Below are positions 8,093 to 16,022 of a DNA stretch of 64,000 nt, in pieces. This stretch comes from Butyrivibrio sp. LC3010 (GTDB taxonomy: Bacteria > Bacillota > Clostridia > Lachnospirales > Lachnospiraceae). The notes under the pieces were generated by a model. The model was given only the letters and a program-made list of their open reading frames with translations, ran no database searches and was not told the DNA's origin. The stretch is taken from positions 1 through 64,000 of the forward strand of contig NZ_AUJU01000024.1 of assembly GCF_000424385.1 (NCBI RefSeq). The letters are read 5' to 3'. The first letter of the stretch is position 1. Every line of letters begins with the position of its first letter. The position numbers and the translations under genes were made by a program.

Positions 8093-8893
8093 ATGGTAAA
8101 GACAGTAGTTATCGAGGATATGAACCATCTTTATGAGCTTTTAAATGAGCAGGCATATCGTTCTGATATCAAGAGAAACAGAAATCTCTATGTCTACAGG
8201 GGACAGCCGGATGCTTCATTCGTGCTGACAACCAGCCTTGCAAGGAACTGTAAGGAAAAGAAAAAAGAGCTTGAACCATGTATGCTCAGAAATTTCACGA
8301 AATATGCAGTTCTTGAAGAACCCTCAATTGAGAAATCTGTGTGGCGGCAAATGATTTTTGGACAGCATCATGGGCTTCCCACAAGACTTCTTGATTGGTC
8401 ATTTTCACCGCTTATTGCGCTGCACTTTTCAGTGACGGAAAGTGATCTCGAAGATATGGAAAGCAGAGACAGTGCTGTCTGGCGCACGGATATCCATGAG
8501 CTTCATGATCTTCTTCCGGAAAAATATAGGGCTATATCTGATAAATACAGTACAACAGTTTTCTCAGTAGATATGTTGGCGGAGGCCTGTGAGAGTCTTG
8601 CTATGTATGATTCAGACATGGGAGATTCGGCTATGCTTATGATAGAACCTCCGTCTGTAGATGTGAGAATTGTCAATCAGTATTCTTTTTTCTCGGTAAT
8701 TCCAAGCAAGATGAATGATATTGAAGGATTTCTTGATGCACATACAAAAAACACGGTTCGCTACATTATAAGTAAGAAGATCAGATGGCAGATAAGAGAT
8801 ATGCTGGATCATCAAAATATCTCAGAACGCATCGTATATCCGGGGCTGGATGGGCTTTCTAAATGGCTTGGACGCCATTACTATGTCAGATGA
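8093..8893 (+). CDS. FRG domain-containing protein
   Basis: The 266-residue protein carries an FRG domain, named for its Phe-Arg-Gly motif. The signature stretches are LYVYRGQPDASFVLTTSLARN near residues 31-55 and FGQHHGLPTRLLDWSFSPLIALHF near 83-110. FRG proteins have no settled biochemical function; they occur alone or beside mobile and defence genes. The ATG at 8093 is preceded by GGAGAT at 8081, while an upstream TTG at 8072 has no ribosome binding site. It is monocistronic, followed by a terminator at 8952-8985. No signal peptide or membrane helix is seen. Confidence 0.82.
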   Translation: MVKTVVIEDMNHLYELLNEQAYRSDIKRNRNLYVYRGQPDASFVLTTSLARNCKEKKKELEPCMLRNFTKYAVLEEPSIEKSVWRQMIFGQHHGLPTRLLDWSFSPLIALHFSVTESDLEDMESRDSAVWRTDIHELHDLLPEKYRAISDKYSTTVFSVDMLAEACESLAMYDSDMGDSAMLMIEPPSVDVRIVNQYSFFSVIPSKMNDIEGFLDAHTKNTVRYIISKKIRWQIRDMLDHQNISERIVYPGLDGLSKWLGRHYYVR

Positions 8894-8951
8894 TTTTTGG
8901 TAATAGTGAAGGTGATTTAACAGCTTTAAACTTTTAAAACATAATAAAAAC

Positions 8952-8985
8952 AAGGCTGCTAAACAATTATTTGTCTGGCAGCCTT
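8952..8985. terminator. Bidirectional terminator between FRG and radical SAM genes
   Basis: An 8-bp arm (8952-8959 with 8978-8985) plus an inner ACAA/TTGT pairing form a hairpin. Poly-A lies on the left and TTTAATTTT on the right, so it can serve both converging genes. Confidence 0.75.
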
Positions 8986-9000
8986 TAATTTTATGAGATT

Positions 9001-9597
9001 TTAAGCGTAGTGTCTTATGCGAAGATCGATGCCGGTTTTACTGGATAATTCCTTGCATTTTGTAATTTCATCTTTAGGCAGAACGTCTACGATGGACCAT
9101 TTTACATTCTTAATACGTTTTTTGCATTCCACAGCAAATTCTACCATCTTATTAAATGCATCCGGTACCTGAGGCCTTGTAACTTTTTCATATTCTTCGC
9201 TGCCGGGAGCATTAAGACTTATGGAAACGCTGTCAATAATATCGGCAAGCTCGGGAACAATGTTTCTTCCGTTTTCTTCGTTGCCAAGACCATTGGTATT
9301 GAGACGGATTTTCAGATGCTTTTCTTCCTTTGCAACCTTTGCTGCAGCAAGAAGAATATCGAGCTCACAGGTCGGCTCACCGTATCCACAGAAGACAAGC
9401 TCATCAAAGCCTGTGAAGTCATAATTTCTTATCGCTTCAATAACCTCTTCTTTTGTAGGATTTACTTGATGCCACAGAGTATCTGCATCACCTATACCGT
9501 CTTTTAAGAATCTTATGCAGAAAGTACATCTGCAATTACACTTATTTGTGATGTTCGCATACACTGAAGTTTTGTATGTATATAAAATATCTGCCAT
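9001..9597 (-). CDS. Radical SAM protein, TatD-associated type
   Basis: The 198-residue protein begins MADILYTYKTSVYANITNKCNCRCTFC. The CxxxCxxC cluster motif (Cys near residues 20, 24 and 27) binds the [4Fe-4S]/SAM centre. Further on are GYGEPT near 70 and the strand motif RLNTNGLGN near 97. This short form is typical of the TatD-family-linked radical SAM group, usually adjacent to a tatD nuclease gene. No tatD is within this window on either side. The reaction is unknown. The next genes upstream on the same strand (ECF S-component, pdxY) are about 90 bases away. Confidence 0.82.
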   Translation of the reverse strand: MADILYTYKTSVYANITNKCNCRCTFCIRFLKDGIGDADTLWHQVNPTKEEVIEAIRNYDFTGFDELVFCGYGEPTCELDILLAAAKVAKEEKHLKIRLNTNGLGNEENGRNIVPELADIIDSVSISLNAPGSEEYEKVTRPQVPDAFNKMVEFAVECKKRIKNVKWSIVDVLPKDEITKCKELSSKTGIDLRIRHYA

Positions 9598-9689
9598 TTC
9601 TATTTACCTCGAAAACTCTATTTCTGACTTACATAGTCAGATTCTGATTTTTAATAGTCAAAATCTTACTCTTATGATACTCAGATCTT

Positions 9690-10211
9690 TTAAACCTGAA
9701 AAATAGTCTTTTTGATGCTTGCGCCTTCAAATGCAATAGCCGCAATGTAGAAAAACAGTGCGCTTCCGCCGGATTGAACAAGGCTTCCGGTAAAGGCTGA
9801 AAATATAGCTGTTTTTGTTCCAAACAGAATTGCTTCTGCGATGTAGTAACCGGTGGCTGAAATGAAAAATGATATTATTGGAGCCACAATGTTTCTCTTT
9901 GAGAGAAGAGATGACTTTTTGCTGGTAAAGGGCAAAACTATAAGCATCTTTATAATAACTGTTGCAACGGTCCACATGGGAGCTGTAAGAAGATCAGCAA
10001 TTCCTCCGCCAATAGCTCCGACTGCCATAGCATAGGGTGTAGGAAGAAGTACCGCTGCAAGGTAAATTATGGTATCGCCAAAATGAACATATCCGCCGTT
10101 TATACCAACAGGTATATGGAAGATATAAGCAGTGAAAATCACGGTTAATGCTGCCATGACACCGGTTAATGTAATAAGTCTTGTCTTTGAGTTTGTGTTT
10201 GCTTCTTTCAT
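9690..10211 (-). CDS. ECF transporter S-component, predicted vitamin B6 uptake
   Basis: The 173-residue membrane protein has about five to six hydrophobic segments and the layout of ECF-type substrate-binding S-components: an N-terminal ALTVIFTAYIF helix, a YVHFGDTIIYLAAVLLP segment, and a glycine-rich GAIGGGIADL loop. S-components capture a vitamin and dock on a shared EcfAAT energy module encoded elsewhere. The gene starts 5 bases after the pyridoxamine kinase stop on the same strand, so the pair is an operon and a pyridoxine or pyridoxamine substrate is inferred. This fits the known linkage of such S-components with B6 kinases. Confidence 0.8.
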   Translation of the reverse strand: MKEANTNSKTRLITLTGVMAALTVIFTAYIFHIPVGINGGYVHFGDTIIYLAAVLLPTPYAMAVGAIGGGIADLLTAPMWTVATVIIKMLIVLPFTSKKSSLLSKRNIVAPIISFFISATGYYIAEAILFGTKTAIFSAFTGSLVQSGGSALFFYIAAIAFEGASIKKTIFQV

Positions 10212-10216
10212 ACTTT

Positions 10217-11017
10217 TTACTCCTCCGTTTTTAATATTTTTTCAAAATCTATGCCGTAGTTTCTGTCTGCAGAGTCTGTTTTTGAAATTGCTCTACTGAT
10301 GAAATCCGCTGCTTTTGAAACGGCATCAGTAATACATTTGCCGTTAAGCAGATTGCCCATAAGGGATGCTGCAAACAGATCGCCGGTCCCTGAATAGCTT
10401 CTGCCATTGGTTGATGATCTTAGTACAGTAGCATCATCCTTATGAATCACTACGTTGCATACAGTATTTGTATTTTCCAGGATTCCGGTTACCACAACGC
10501 TTTGGAGGTCATGAGCTTTTACACTTTTTGCAATTGAAATAACTTCTTCAATGCTGAACTTGCTAAATTCGGTTCCTGTAAGCAGGCACAATTCAGTTAA
10601 GTTAGGGGTTATAATATCTGCCTTCATCGTCAGTTCTTTTATCTTTTCCAACATGCCTTCAGAGAAATTAGAATAGCACTTCCCGTTATCACCCATAACA
10701 GGGTCTACTAAAAGAAGGGTATTCTCTTTTTTGAAGGAATCAGTAAAATCAAGAATCTGATCAGCCAGATTTAAAGACGGTATATAACCTGTGATAATTC
10801 CGTCAAATCCTTCACCGCTTTTTTTCCATTCCACATTACAACGTTTCACCATATCGTCCATATCGTGAAGGTAGTATGATGAAAAACCGGTCTGAGCTGT
10901 AAGCACAGCGGTGGGTACAGGATTAACTTCTATCCCCATAGATGACAAAACAGCAATGTCTGCCACAAGTGAGCATTTCCCAAATCCAGATAAATCATTT
11001 ATCGCAGCAACTTTCAT
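10217..11017 (-). CDS. pdxY: Pyridoxamine (pyridoxal) kinase
   Basis: The 266-residue ribokinase-fold enzyme phosphorylates pyridoxal, pyridoxamine or pyridoxine with ATP in vitamin B6 salvage. Seen are the N-terminal NDLSGFGKCSL motif (residues ~7-17), the substrate-loop VPTAVLTAQTGF, DPVMGDNGK near 155, TPNLTE near 185 and the anion-hole motif SYSGTGDLFAASL near 222, which contains the catalytic Asp. Length matches the family. It lies directly upstream of the ECF S-component. A TATAAT-like -10 box lies in the AT-rich DNA upstream, around 11070. Confidence 0.9.
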   Translation of the reverse strand: MKVAAINDLSGFGKCSLVADIAVLSSMGIEVNPVPTAVLTAQTGFSSYYLHDMDDMVKRCNVEWKKSGEGFDGIITGYIPSLNLADQILDFTDSFKKENTLLLVDPVMGDNGKCYSNFSEGMLEKIKELTMKADIITPNLTELCLLTGTEFSKFSIEEVISIAKSVKAHDLQSVVVTGILENTNTVCNVVIHKDDATVLRSSTNGRSYSGTGDLFAASLMGNLLNGKCITDAVSKAADFISRAISKTDSADRNYGIDFEKILKTEE

Positions 11018-11352
11018 ACACCAGGCTCCCTAAGAAATTTGTTATGTGAAACTATACGGTATTTTTGATTATATAAATATACTCAGTTTTGATACTTTTT
11101 ATATAACCAGATTTTTCGAAAGCCATTATTCAGATGAAGACGGTTATTTCTGAATATATGATTTCATAATTTAATAATTAAAGGGTTATCAATACCTGAA
11201 AAAGGCCTGTTTATGGAGTATTGAAGTATTGACGAAGGAAAAGCGGTAGATGATAATTGAATGGTGGAATCATATTTTTCTGATTTTGTGAAGTTAAACT
11301 ATTCTTATGAATCCGCATTACAAAAGATAAAATTTTTATGGAGAAGGATGAA
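11018..11352. promoter_or_regulatory. Divergent promoter region pdxY / GH31
   Basis: The region holds no gene. Facing the GH31 gene, TTGACG at 11229-11234 and GATAAT at 11252-11257 are separated by exactly 17 bases, a good sigma-70 type promoter that gives a leader of roughly 90 bases. The pdxY side is AT-rich with a TATAAT-like box near 11070. An imperfect repeat of GTATTGA overlaps the -35 box. No riboswitch fold was recognised. Confidence 0.6.
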
Positions 11353-13605
11353 ATGAAATTAGGGAAAATAAAGAATTTCAATGTGGAAGGGAACAAGCTC
11401 GGAATCGAATATGCAGGAGGAAAGGCAAATATTAACTTTATAAGTGATGAAATCGTAAGATTTGAGATTCCCTGCAAGTCAGAGAATTACGAGTCTGTTG
11501 CCGTAGAGGGTGATAAGGCAGTTTCATGTAACTATGAAGTAAAAAAGGATGCAGATGATATTTATATAACAGGTAAGAAGCTGGATATTAAGGTAAGTGA
11601 CGATTTTTGTATTACAATCCTTGATAAGACAGGTAAAGTAATCGTAACTGATTATCAGGGCGAGAGAACCATACCGGTAACCATTAGCGAGAAATCTCTA
11701 AAACAGCTCGGCGATGAAGGTCATGAGGTTTTCGGTGCTATAGGCAAGAATCACAAGGTTCAGGATCTGAAGAAGATTGATAAGGATGATTGTTTCTATG
11801 GTCTTGGTGATAAAACCGGTTATTTAAATAAGAGAGAGTATTATTTCGAAAACTGGAATTCAGATATTCCGCAGGCTCATACTGAAAATATGCCTTCTTT
11901 ATACAAGTCCATACCATTTTTCATATGTAAGAAAAAGGACAGTGTATATGGCTTATTCTATGATAATACTTATCATGGATATTTTGATTTCGGTAAAGAA
12001 AACAGCGAATATTTCGTATATGGAGCAGATGATGGCAATCTGAATTATTATTTCCTTTATGGGGAAAGCATGGCAGAGGTCATCAAAAATTATACATATC
12101 TTACAGGCAGAACTCCGCTTCCGCAGCTGTGGACACTTGGATATCATCAGTGCAGATGGGGCTATGAATCAGCAAAAGATATCAGAGATGTGGCTTATGG
12201 AATGAGAGAAAGAAGAATACCCTGTGAATCTGTTCAGTACGACATTGATTACATGGATAAATTCAAGGTATTTACCTGGGATGAGGAATTCTATGAGGAG
12301 AAGGGTAAGCTTATAAAGGAACTCTCCGGAAAAGGATTTAAGCCGGTTGTGATCATAGATCCCGGAACCAAGAAGGAAGATGGCTACTTCATGTATGATG
12401 AAGGTGTGGAAAACAGCTATTTTGCTACAAATCCTGATGGCAGCATATACGTAAACAAGGTTTGGCCCGGGGATTCCACATTCCCTGATTTCGGCAGAGA
12501 AGAAGTAAGGAAATGGTGGGCAGAGAGCCATAAGAATCTTACGGATATGGGTGTAATGGCTATATGGAATGACATGAATGAACCTGCCAGCTTCGAGGGA
12601 CCTTTGCCGGATGATGTGGTTTTCCATATTGGTGATCGTAAGACAGACCACAGAGAAGTTCACAATGTATATGCTCACTTTATGGACATTGGAACATTTA
12701 ATGGAATGAAGAAGTTTACCGGAAGAAGACCTCTTGTAATTACAAGAGCATGTTACTCAGGAACACAGAAATATGCAGCAGTATGGACCGGAGATAATCA
12801 GAGTATCTGGCCTCATCTGCAGATGCTGATACCGCAGCTTTGCAATCTGGGAATGAGCGGTTTTGCTCTTGCCGGAACTGATATTGGTGGCTTTGGAGGA
12901 AATACTAATTCCGAGCTTTTATGCAGATGGATAGAAGCTGCTGTATTTTCACCATTTTTCAGAAATCACACAGCTAAAGCAACCAGAGCACAGGAGCCCT
13001 GGAAGTTCAATGATGAGACTACGGACATTTACAGAAAGTATGTTGAGCTTAGATACAAGTTCCTGCCTTATATTTATGATCTGTTCTATCAGTGTCAGGA
13101 AACAGGACTTCCGATAATGCGTCCATTGGTTCTTCATTATGAAGATGATGAAAATGTCTTCAACCTTAATGACGAGTTCCTTGTTGGTGAGAACATACTT
13201 GTATCACCTGTTGTGGTTCAGGGCGCTACAAAGAAAATGGTATATCTGCCTGAGGGCACTTGGTATGATTATTGGACAGGAGAAAAGCACGAAGGAAAGC
13301 AGTATATCATTAAGGATGCACCGCTTGGAGTATGCCCTATCTATATCAAGGGCGGAAGTATAATTCCTACTTATGAAACCGTTCAGTATGTAGGCGAAAA
13401 GCCTTATGATAAGCTTGAATTACTGGTAACTCCGGGTGCCGGTAAATATGTTCATTATCAGGACAATGGTGAAGATTATAAATATCTTGAAGGTGAGTAT
13501 AATCTTTATGAATTTGAAACTGATGAAAATGGAAAGCTTAGCACAAAAATGCTCCATGAAGGCTATGAAAAATATGATCAGATAAATGTTAATTCTCTTG
13601 CATAA
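11353..13605 (+). CDS. Glycoside hydrolase family 31 alpha-glucosidase
   Basis: The protein has about 750 residues. GH31 enzymes release alpha-linked glucose or xylose from oligosaccharides. An N-terminal beta-sandwich (~1-240) precedes the catalytic barrel. The nucleophile lies in AIWNDMNEPASF near residue 410, and the acid/base lies in the WTGDNQSIW motif near 480, followed by GTDIGGFGGN. The C-terminal beta domains end around residue 740. The ATG at 11353 is chosen because GGAGAAGG (11340-11347) lies at ideal spacing; the upstream in-frame ATG at 11338 overlaps that site. No signal peptide is present, so it is cytoplasmic. It is monocistronic, with a terminator at 13618-13656. Confidence 0.92.
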   Translation: MKLGKIKNFNVEGNKLGIEYAGGKANINFISDEIVRFEIPCKSENYESVAVEGDKAVSCNYEVKKDADDIYITGKKLDIKVSDDFCITILDKTGKVIVTDYQGERTIPVTISEKSLKQLGDEGHEVFGAIGKNHKVQDLKKIDKDDCFYGLGDKTGYLNKREYYFENWNSDIPQAHTENMPSLYKSIPFFICKKKDSVYGLFYDNTYHGYFDFGKENSEYFVYGADDGNLNYYFLYGESMAEVIKNYTYLTGRTPLPQLWTLGYHQCRWGYESAKDIRDVAYGMRERRIPCESVQYDIDYMDKFKVFTWDEEFYEEKGKLIKELSGKGFKPVVIIDPGTKKEDGYFMYDEGVENSYFATNPDGSIYVNKVWPGDSTFPDFGREEVRKWWAESHKNLTDMGVMAIWNDMNEPASFEGPLPDDVVFHIGDRKTDHREVHNVYAHFMDIGTFNGMKKFTGRRPLVITRACYSGTQKYAAVWTGDNQSIWPHLQMLIPQLCNLGMSGFALAGTDIGGFGGNTNSELLCRWIEAAVFSPFFRNHTAKATRAQEPWKFNDETTDIYRKYVELRYKFLPYIYDLFYQCQETGLPIMRPLVLHYEDDENVFNLNDEFLVGENILVSPVVVQGATKKMVYLPEGTWYDYWTGEKHEGKQYIIKDAPLGVCPIYIKGGSIIPTYETVQYVGEKPYDKLELLVTPGAGKYVHYQDNGEDYKYLEGEYNLYEFETDENGKLSTKMLHEGYEKYDQINVNSLA

Positions 13606-13617
13606 AGTTAAAGTTAT

Positions 13618-13656
13618 GAGGCTACCGGGCTATGACGCTCAGTAGTCTCTTTTTTG
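13618..13656 (+). terminator. Terminator after GH31
   Basis: An eight-position GAG-CTAC / GTAG-CTC stem with one G-T pair is followed directly by a run of T (13650-13655). Confidence 0.75.
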
Positions 13657-13697
13657 TCATTTATGTGTCATGCAATAAAGCTCAACTCCAATTCAAT

Positions 13698-13762
13698 CTT
13701 TATACAATCTTAATACGAGAGCGCAAGGCTTAATACTGTCTTATTTTATTTGGGTATAAAAT
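13698..13762 (+). promoter_or_regulatory. Potassium operon promoter with three CTTWATAC repeats
   Basis: CTTTATAC at 13698-13705 and CTTAATAC at 13709-13716 and 13729-13736 are direct repeats whose starts are 11 and then 20 bases apart, about one and two helical turns. A TATAAA -10 box is at 13755-13760 with no good -35; the third repeat sits at the -35 position. OmpR/KdpE-family regulators bind tandem direct repeats of this kind and can replace a weak -35. The kdpE-like gene is the last gene of the same cluster, which suggests autoregulation. Confidence 0.5.
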
Positions 13763-13793
13763 TCAGATAAACAAGGATTGATAGGAGTTTTTT

Positions 13794-15131
13794 ATGTCAA
13801 TTATTCTGAGTGTGAAGGAGAAATTAACTTCTTTTCAGATTATTATTTTAGGTTTTGCGAGTGTTATTATTCTCGGAACTATTCTGCTTATGCTGCCCTT
13901 TTCATCGAAGGCAGGGGTGGCTACATCCTTTATGGATGCTCTTTTTACATCAGTATCCGCTGTGTGCGTGACAGGTCTGGTGGTAGTAGATACTGCAAGT
14001 TACTGGTCATTCTGGGGACAGCTTGTGATACTGATTCTTATTCAGATTGGAGGGCTTGGAGTTATTACCGTGGCATCTCTGGTGGTAATGCTGGCAGGCA
14101 GGAAAATAAGCCTGATGCAGCGACAGACCATGCAGAATGCTATTTCGGCGCCTCAGGTGGGGGGCATCGTTAAGCTTACAAGGTTTATCTTTAAAATTTC
14201 CTTTTTGGTAGAAGCTATAGGTACTTTATTGCTGTTGCCGGTTTTTGTACCTAAATACAAACTTGCGGGAGTGTGGATGTCATTATTTCATGCAGTATCT
14301 GCCTTCTGTAACGCAGGCTTTGACCTTATGGGAAATAAGACTGGAGAATTCTCATCACTTACTTCATTTTCAAGCAGTGGATATCTGACGGTGGTGATAG
14401 CCCTGCTGATTGTAATAGGCGGAATAGGCTTTGTCACCTGGAGTGATGTGATTTCCAGGAAACTGGTGATAAGGGAATATAAGATGCAAACAAAGGTGAT
14501 TCTTGTTACCACCGCGATTCTTATAGTTGTCCCTGTTATCATTTTCTATTTTACGGAATTTCAGGATATTCCTGCAAAAGAGAGGTTCTGGGTGTCATTA
14601 TTTCAGGCAGTAACTCCCAGAACGGCAGGCTTTAATACTGCTGATTTTTCAAAGATGTCTGGTACTGGTAAAGGGATTATCATGATCCTAATGCTTATAG
14701 GCGGATCTCCGGGATCGACAGCAGGAGGAATGAAAACAACAACACTGGCGATTTTATTTGCAAACGCCGTTGCGGTTTTCGGAAGCAGACCAAACGCAAA
14801 CTTCTTTGGAAGAAGAATCGAGGACAGTATAGTTAAGAATGCTTCTACTATTTTGTTTATGTATGTGACCTGTGCGTTTATGTCTGCATCTGTCATGAGT
14901 TTTGTGGAAGGACTGCCTATAGGTGATTGTCTGTTTGAGACATTTTCGGCGATTGGAACAGTTGGACTTACACTGGGGATAACGCCAACGCTATCGTTAC
15001 TTTCAAGGATAATGCTTGTTATGCTTATGTTTTTCGGAAGGGTTGGCGGACTGACTATTATTTATGCAGCCTTTTCACACAAGGATAAGAGTATCCTTAA
15101 ATATCCCACAGAGAATATTATCGTTGGTTGA
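13794..15131 (+). CDS. TrkH/KtrB-type potassium channel subunit
   Basis: This 445-residue membrane protein of the superfamily of K+ transporters moves K+ (often with Na+) into the cell. Four pore-loop repeats with selectivity-filter glycines are visible, for example SVSAVCVTGLVVVD near residue 55, AVSAFCNAGFDL near 170, TPRTAGFNTAD near 275 and SAIGTVGLTLG near 385. A membrane-gate glycine-rich loop GGSPGSTAGGMKTTT lies near 303-318. Length is like KtrB/TrkH. The start follows AGGAG at 13782-13786. The adjacent trkA-like gene encodes its cytoplasmic gating ring. Confidence 0.92.
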   Translation: MSIILSVKEKLTSFQIIILGFASVIILGTILLMLPFSSKAGVATSFMDALFTSVSAVCVTGLVVVDTASYWSFWGQLVILILIQIGGLGVITVASLVVMLAGRKISLMQRQTMQNAISAPQVGGIVKLTRFIFKISFLVEAIGTLLLLPVFVPKYKLAGVWMSLFHAVSAFCNAGFDLMGNKTGEFSSLTSFSSSGYLTVVIALLIVIGGIGFVTWSDVISRKLVIREYKMQTKVILVTTAILIVVPVIIFYFTEFQDIPAKERFWVSLFQAVTPRTAGFNTADFSKMSGTGKGIIMILMLIGGSPGSTAGGMKTTTLAILFANAVAVFGSRPNANFFGRRIEDSIVKNASTILFMYVTCAFMSASVMSFVEGLPIGDCLFETFSAIGTVGLTLGITPTLSLLSRIMLVMLMFFGRVGGLTIIYAAFSHKDKSILKYPTENIIVG

Positions 15132-15139
15132 GGAAAAAT

Positions 15140-15787
15140 ATGAAATCTATTTTATTAATCGGAGTTGGAAATTTTGGAATGATGATCGCAAAGCAGATAC
15201 ATGAGCTTGGTCATCAGGTTATGGCAATAGACAAGAATGAGGAACGTATTAATGAAGTTTTGCCCTATGTGACAAATGCTCTCATTGGAGACAGCACAAA
15301 TGCGAACTTTTTGGCATCTATAGGTATAAACAATTTTGACGTATGTATTGAGACAATAGGAAATGACTTTCAGAACTCGCTGGAAACTACTTCATTATTA
15401 AAGGAGCTTGGTGGAAAGAAGGTAGTATCCCGCGCAAACAGAGAGGTTCAGGCGAAGTTTTTACTGCGAAACGGTGCAGATGAAGTGGTTAATCCTGAAA
15501 AGGAGATAGCCATCTGGACCGCTATAAGATACACAGCCAAGCATATACTTGATTACGTGAAACTTGATGATAGTCATGCCATTTTTGAGGTGAAGCTACC
15601 AAAAGACTGGATAGGGAAAAGCGTAAGAGAATTGGATTTACGTCAGAAATTCGGCATCAACATTATGGCTATCAAGGAAAACGGTGATATGAATCTTAAT
15701 TTTTCACCGGATGAAATAATAAGGGAAGGTCAGACATTACTGGTACTGGGTGAACATAAGGCAATACAGAAGTGTTTTCATATCTAA
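15140..15787 (+). CDS. TrkA/KtrA-type potassium uptake regulatory subunit
   Basis: The 215-residue protein has an N-terminal RCK Rossmann domain (residues 1-~130) with the nucleotide-binding motif GVGNFGMMIAKQI near 7-19 and an acidic residue after the second strand (AIDKNEE). A C-terminal TrkA_C domain occupies ~135-215 and in this family can bind c-di-AMP. The ATG at 15140 is chosen; it has a GAGG just before it and lies 8 bases after the trkH stop. An upstream TTG frame overlaps trkH. It gates the adjacent channel subunit in response to nucleotides. Confidence 0.92.
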   Translation: MKSILLIGVGNFGMMIAKQIHELGHQVMAIDKNEERINEVLPYVTNALIGDSTNANFLASIGINNFDVCIETIGNDFQNSLETTSLLKELGGKKVVSRANREVQAKFLLRNGADEVVNPEKEIAIWTAIRYTAKHILDYVKLDDSHAIFEVKLPKDWIGKSVRELDLRQKFGINIMAIKENGDMNLNFSPDEIIREGQTLLVLGEHKAIQKCFHI

Positions 15788-15866
15788 TGAAGGCAGCTGA
15801 TAAATATGGACAGTCATAATGATAAGCGAAAATGTTTTCATTATGACATCAAAAGAGGGTATATTT

Positions 15867-16022
15867 ATGTTGAATATAGTATTATTATTGGTACTTATCT
15901 TATTTGTGCTTGCAGGCTATTTTATTGTGAATAAAATAGTTATCTTTATTAAAGAAAACAAGAGAGAGAATGAGAAAAACGCAAAGGAAGGAAGCGTACA
16001 TGACCTTCGAGACCAGCCTTGA
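15867..16022 (+). CDS. 51-aa single-pass membrane protein in the potassium operon
   Basis: The ORF starts at an ATG with AGAGGG 7 bases upstream and encodes one hydrophobic helix (residues ~3-27, rich in Leu, Ile and Val). A strongly basic then acidic cytoplasmic tail follows (KENKRENEKNAKEGS). It overlaps the start of the histidine kinase gene by 23 bases, suggesting translational coupling. It is not recognisably similar to KdpF but has comparable architecture. A function as a small regulator of the channel or kinase is speculation; the reading frame itself looks real. Confidence 0.55.
   Translation: MLNIVLLLVLILFVLAGYFIVNKIVIFIKENKRENEKNAKEGSVHDLRDQP

Noticed and set aside
13606..13793. 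c-di-AMP (ydaO-type) riboswitch before the potassium operon
   Set aside because: The 188-base region is largely taken by the GH31 terminator, three direct repeats and a promoter; none of the conserved ydaO sequence blocks is visible.
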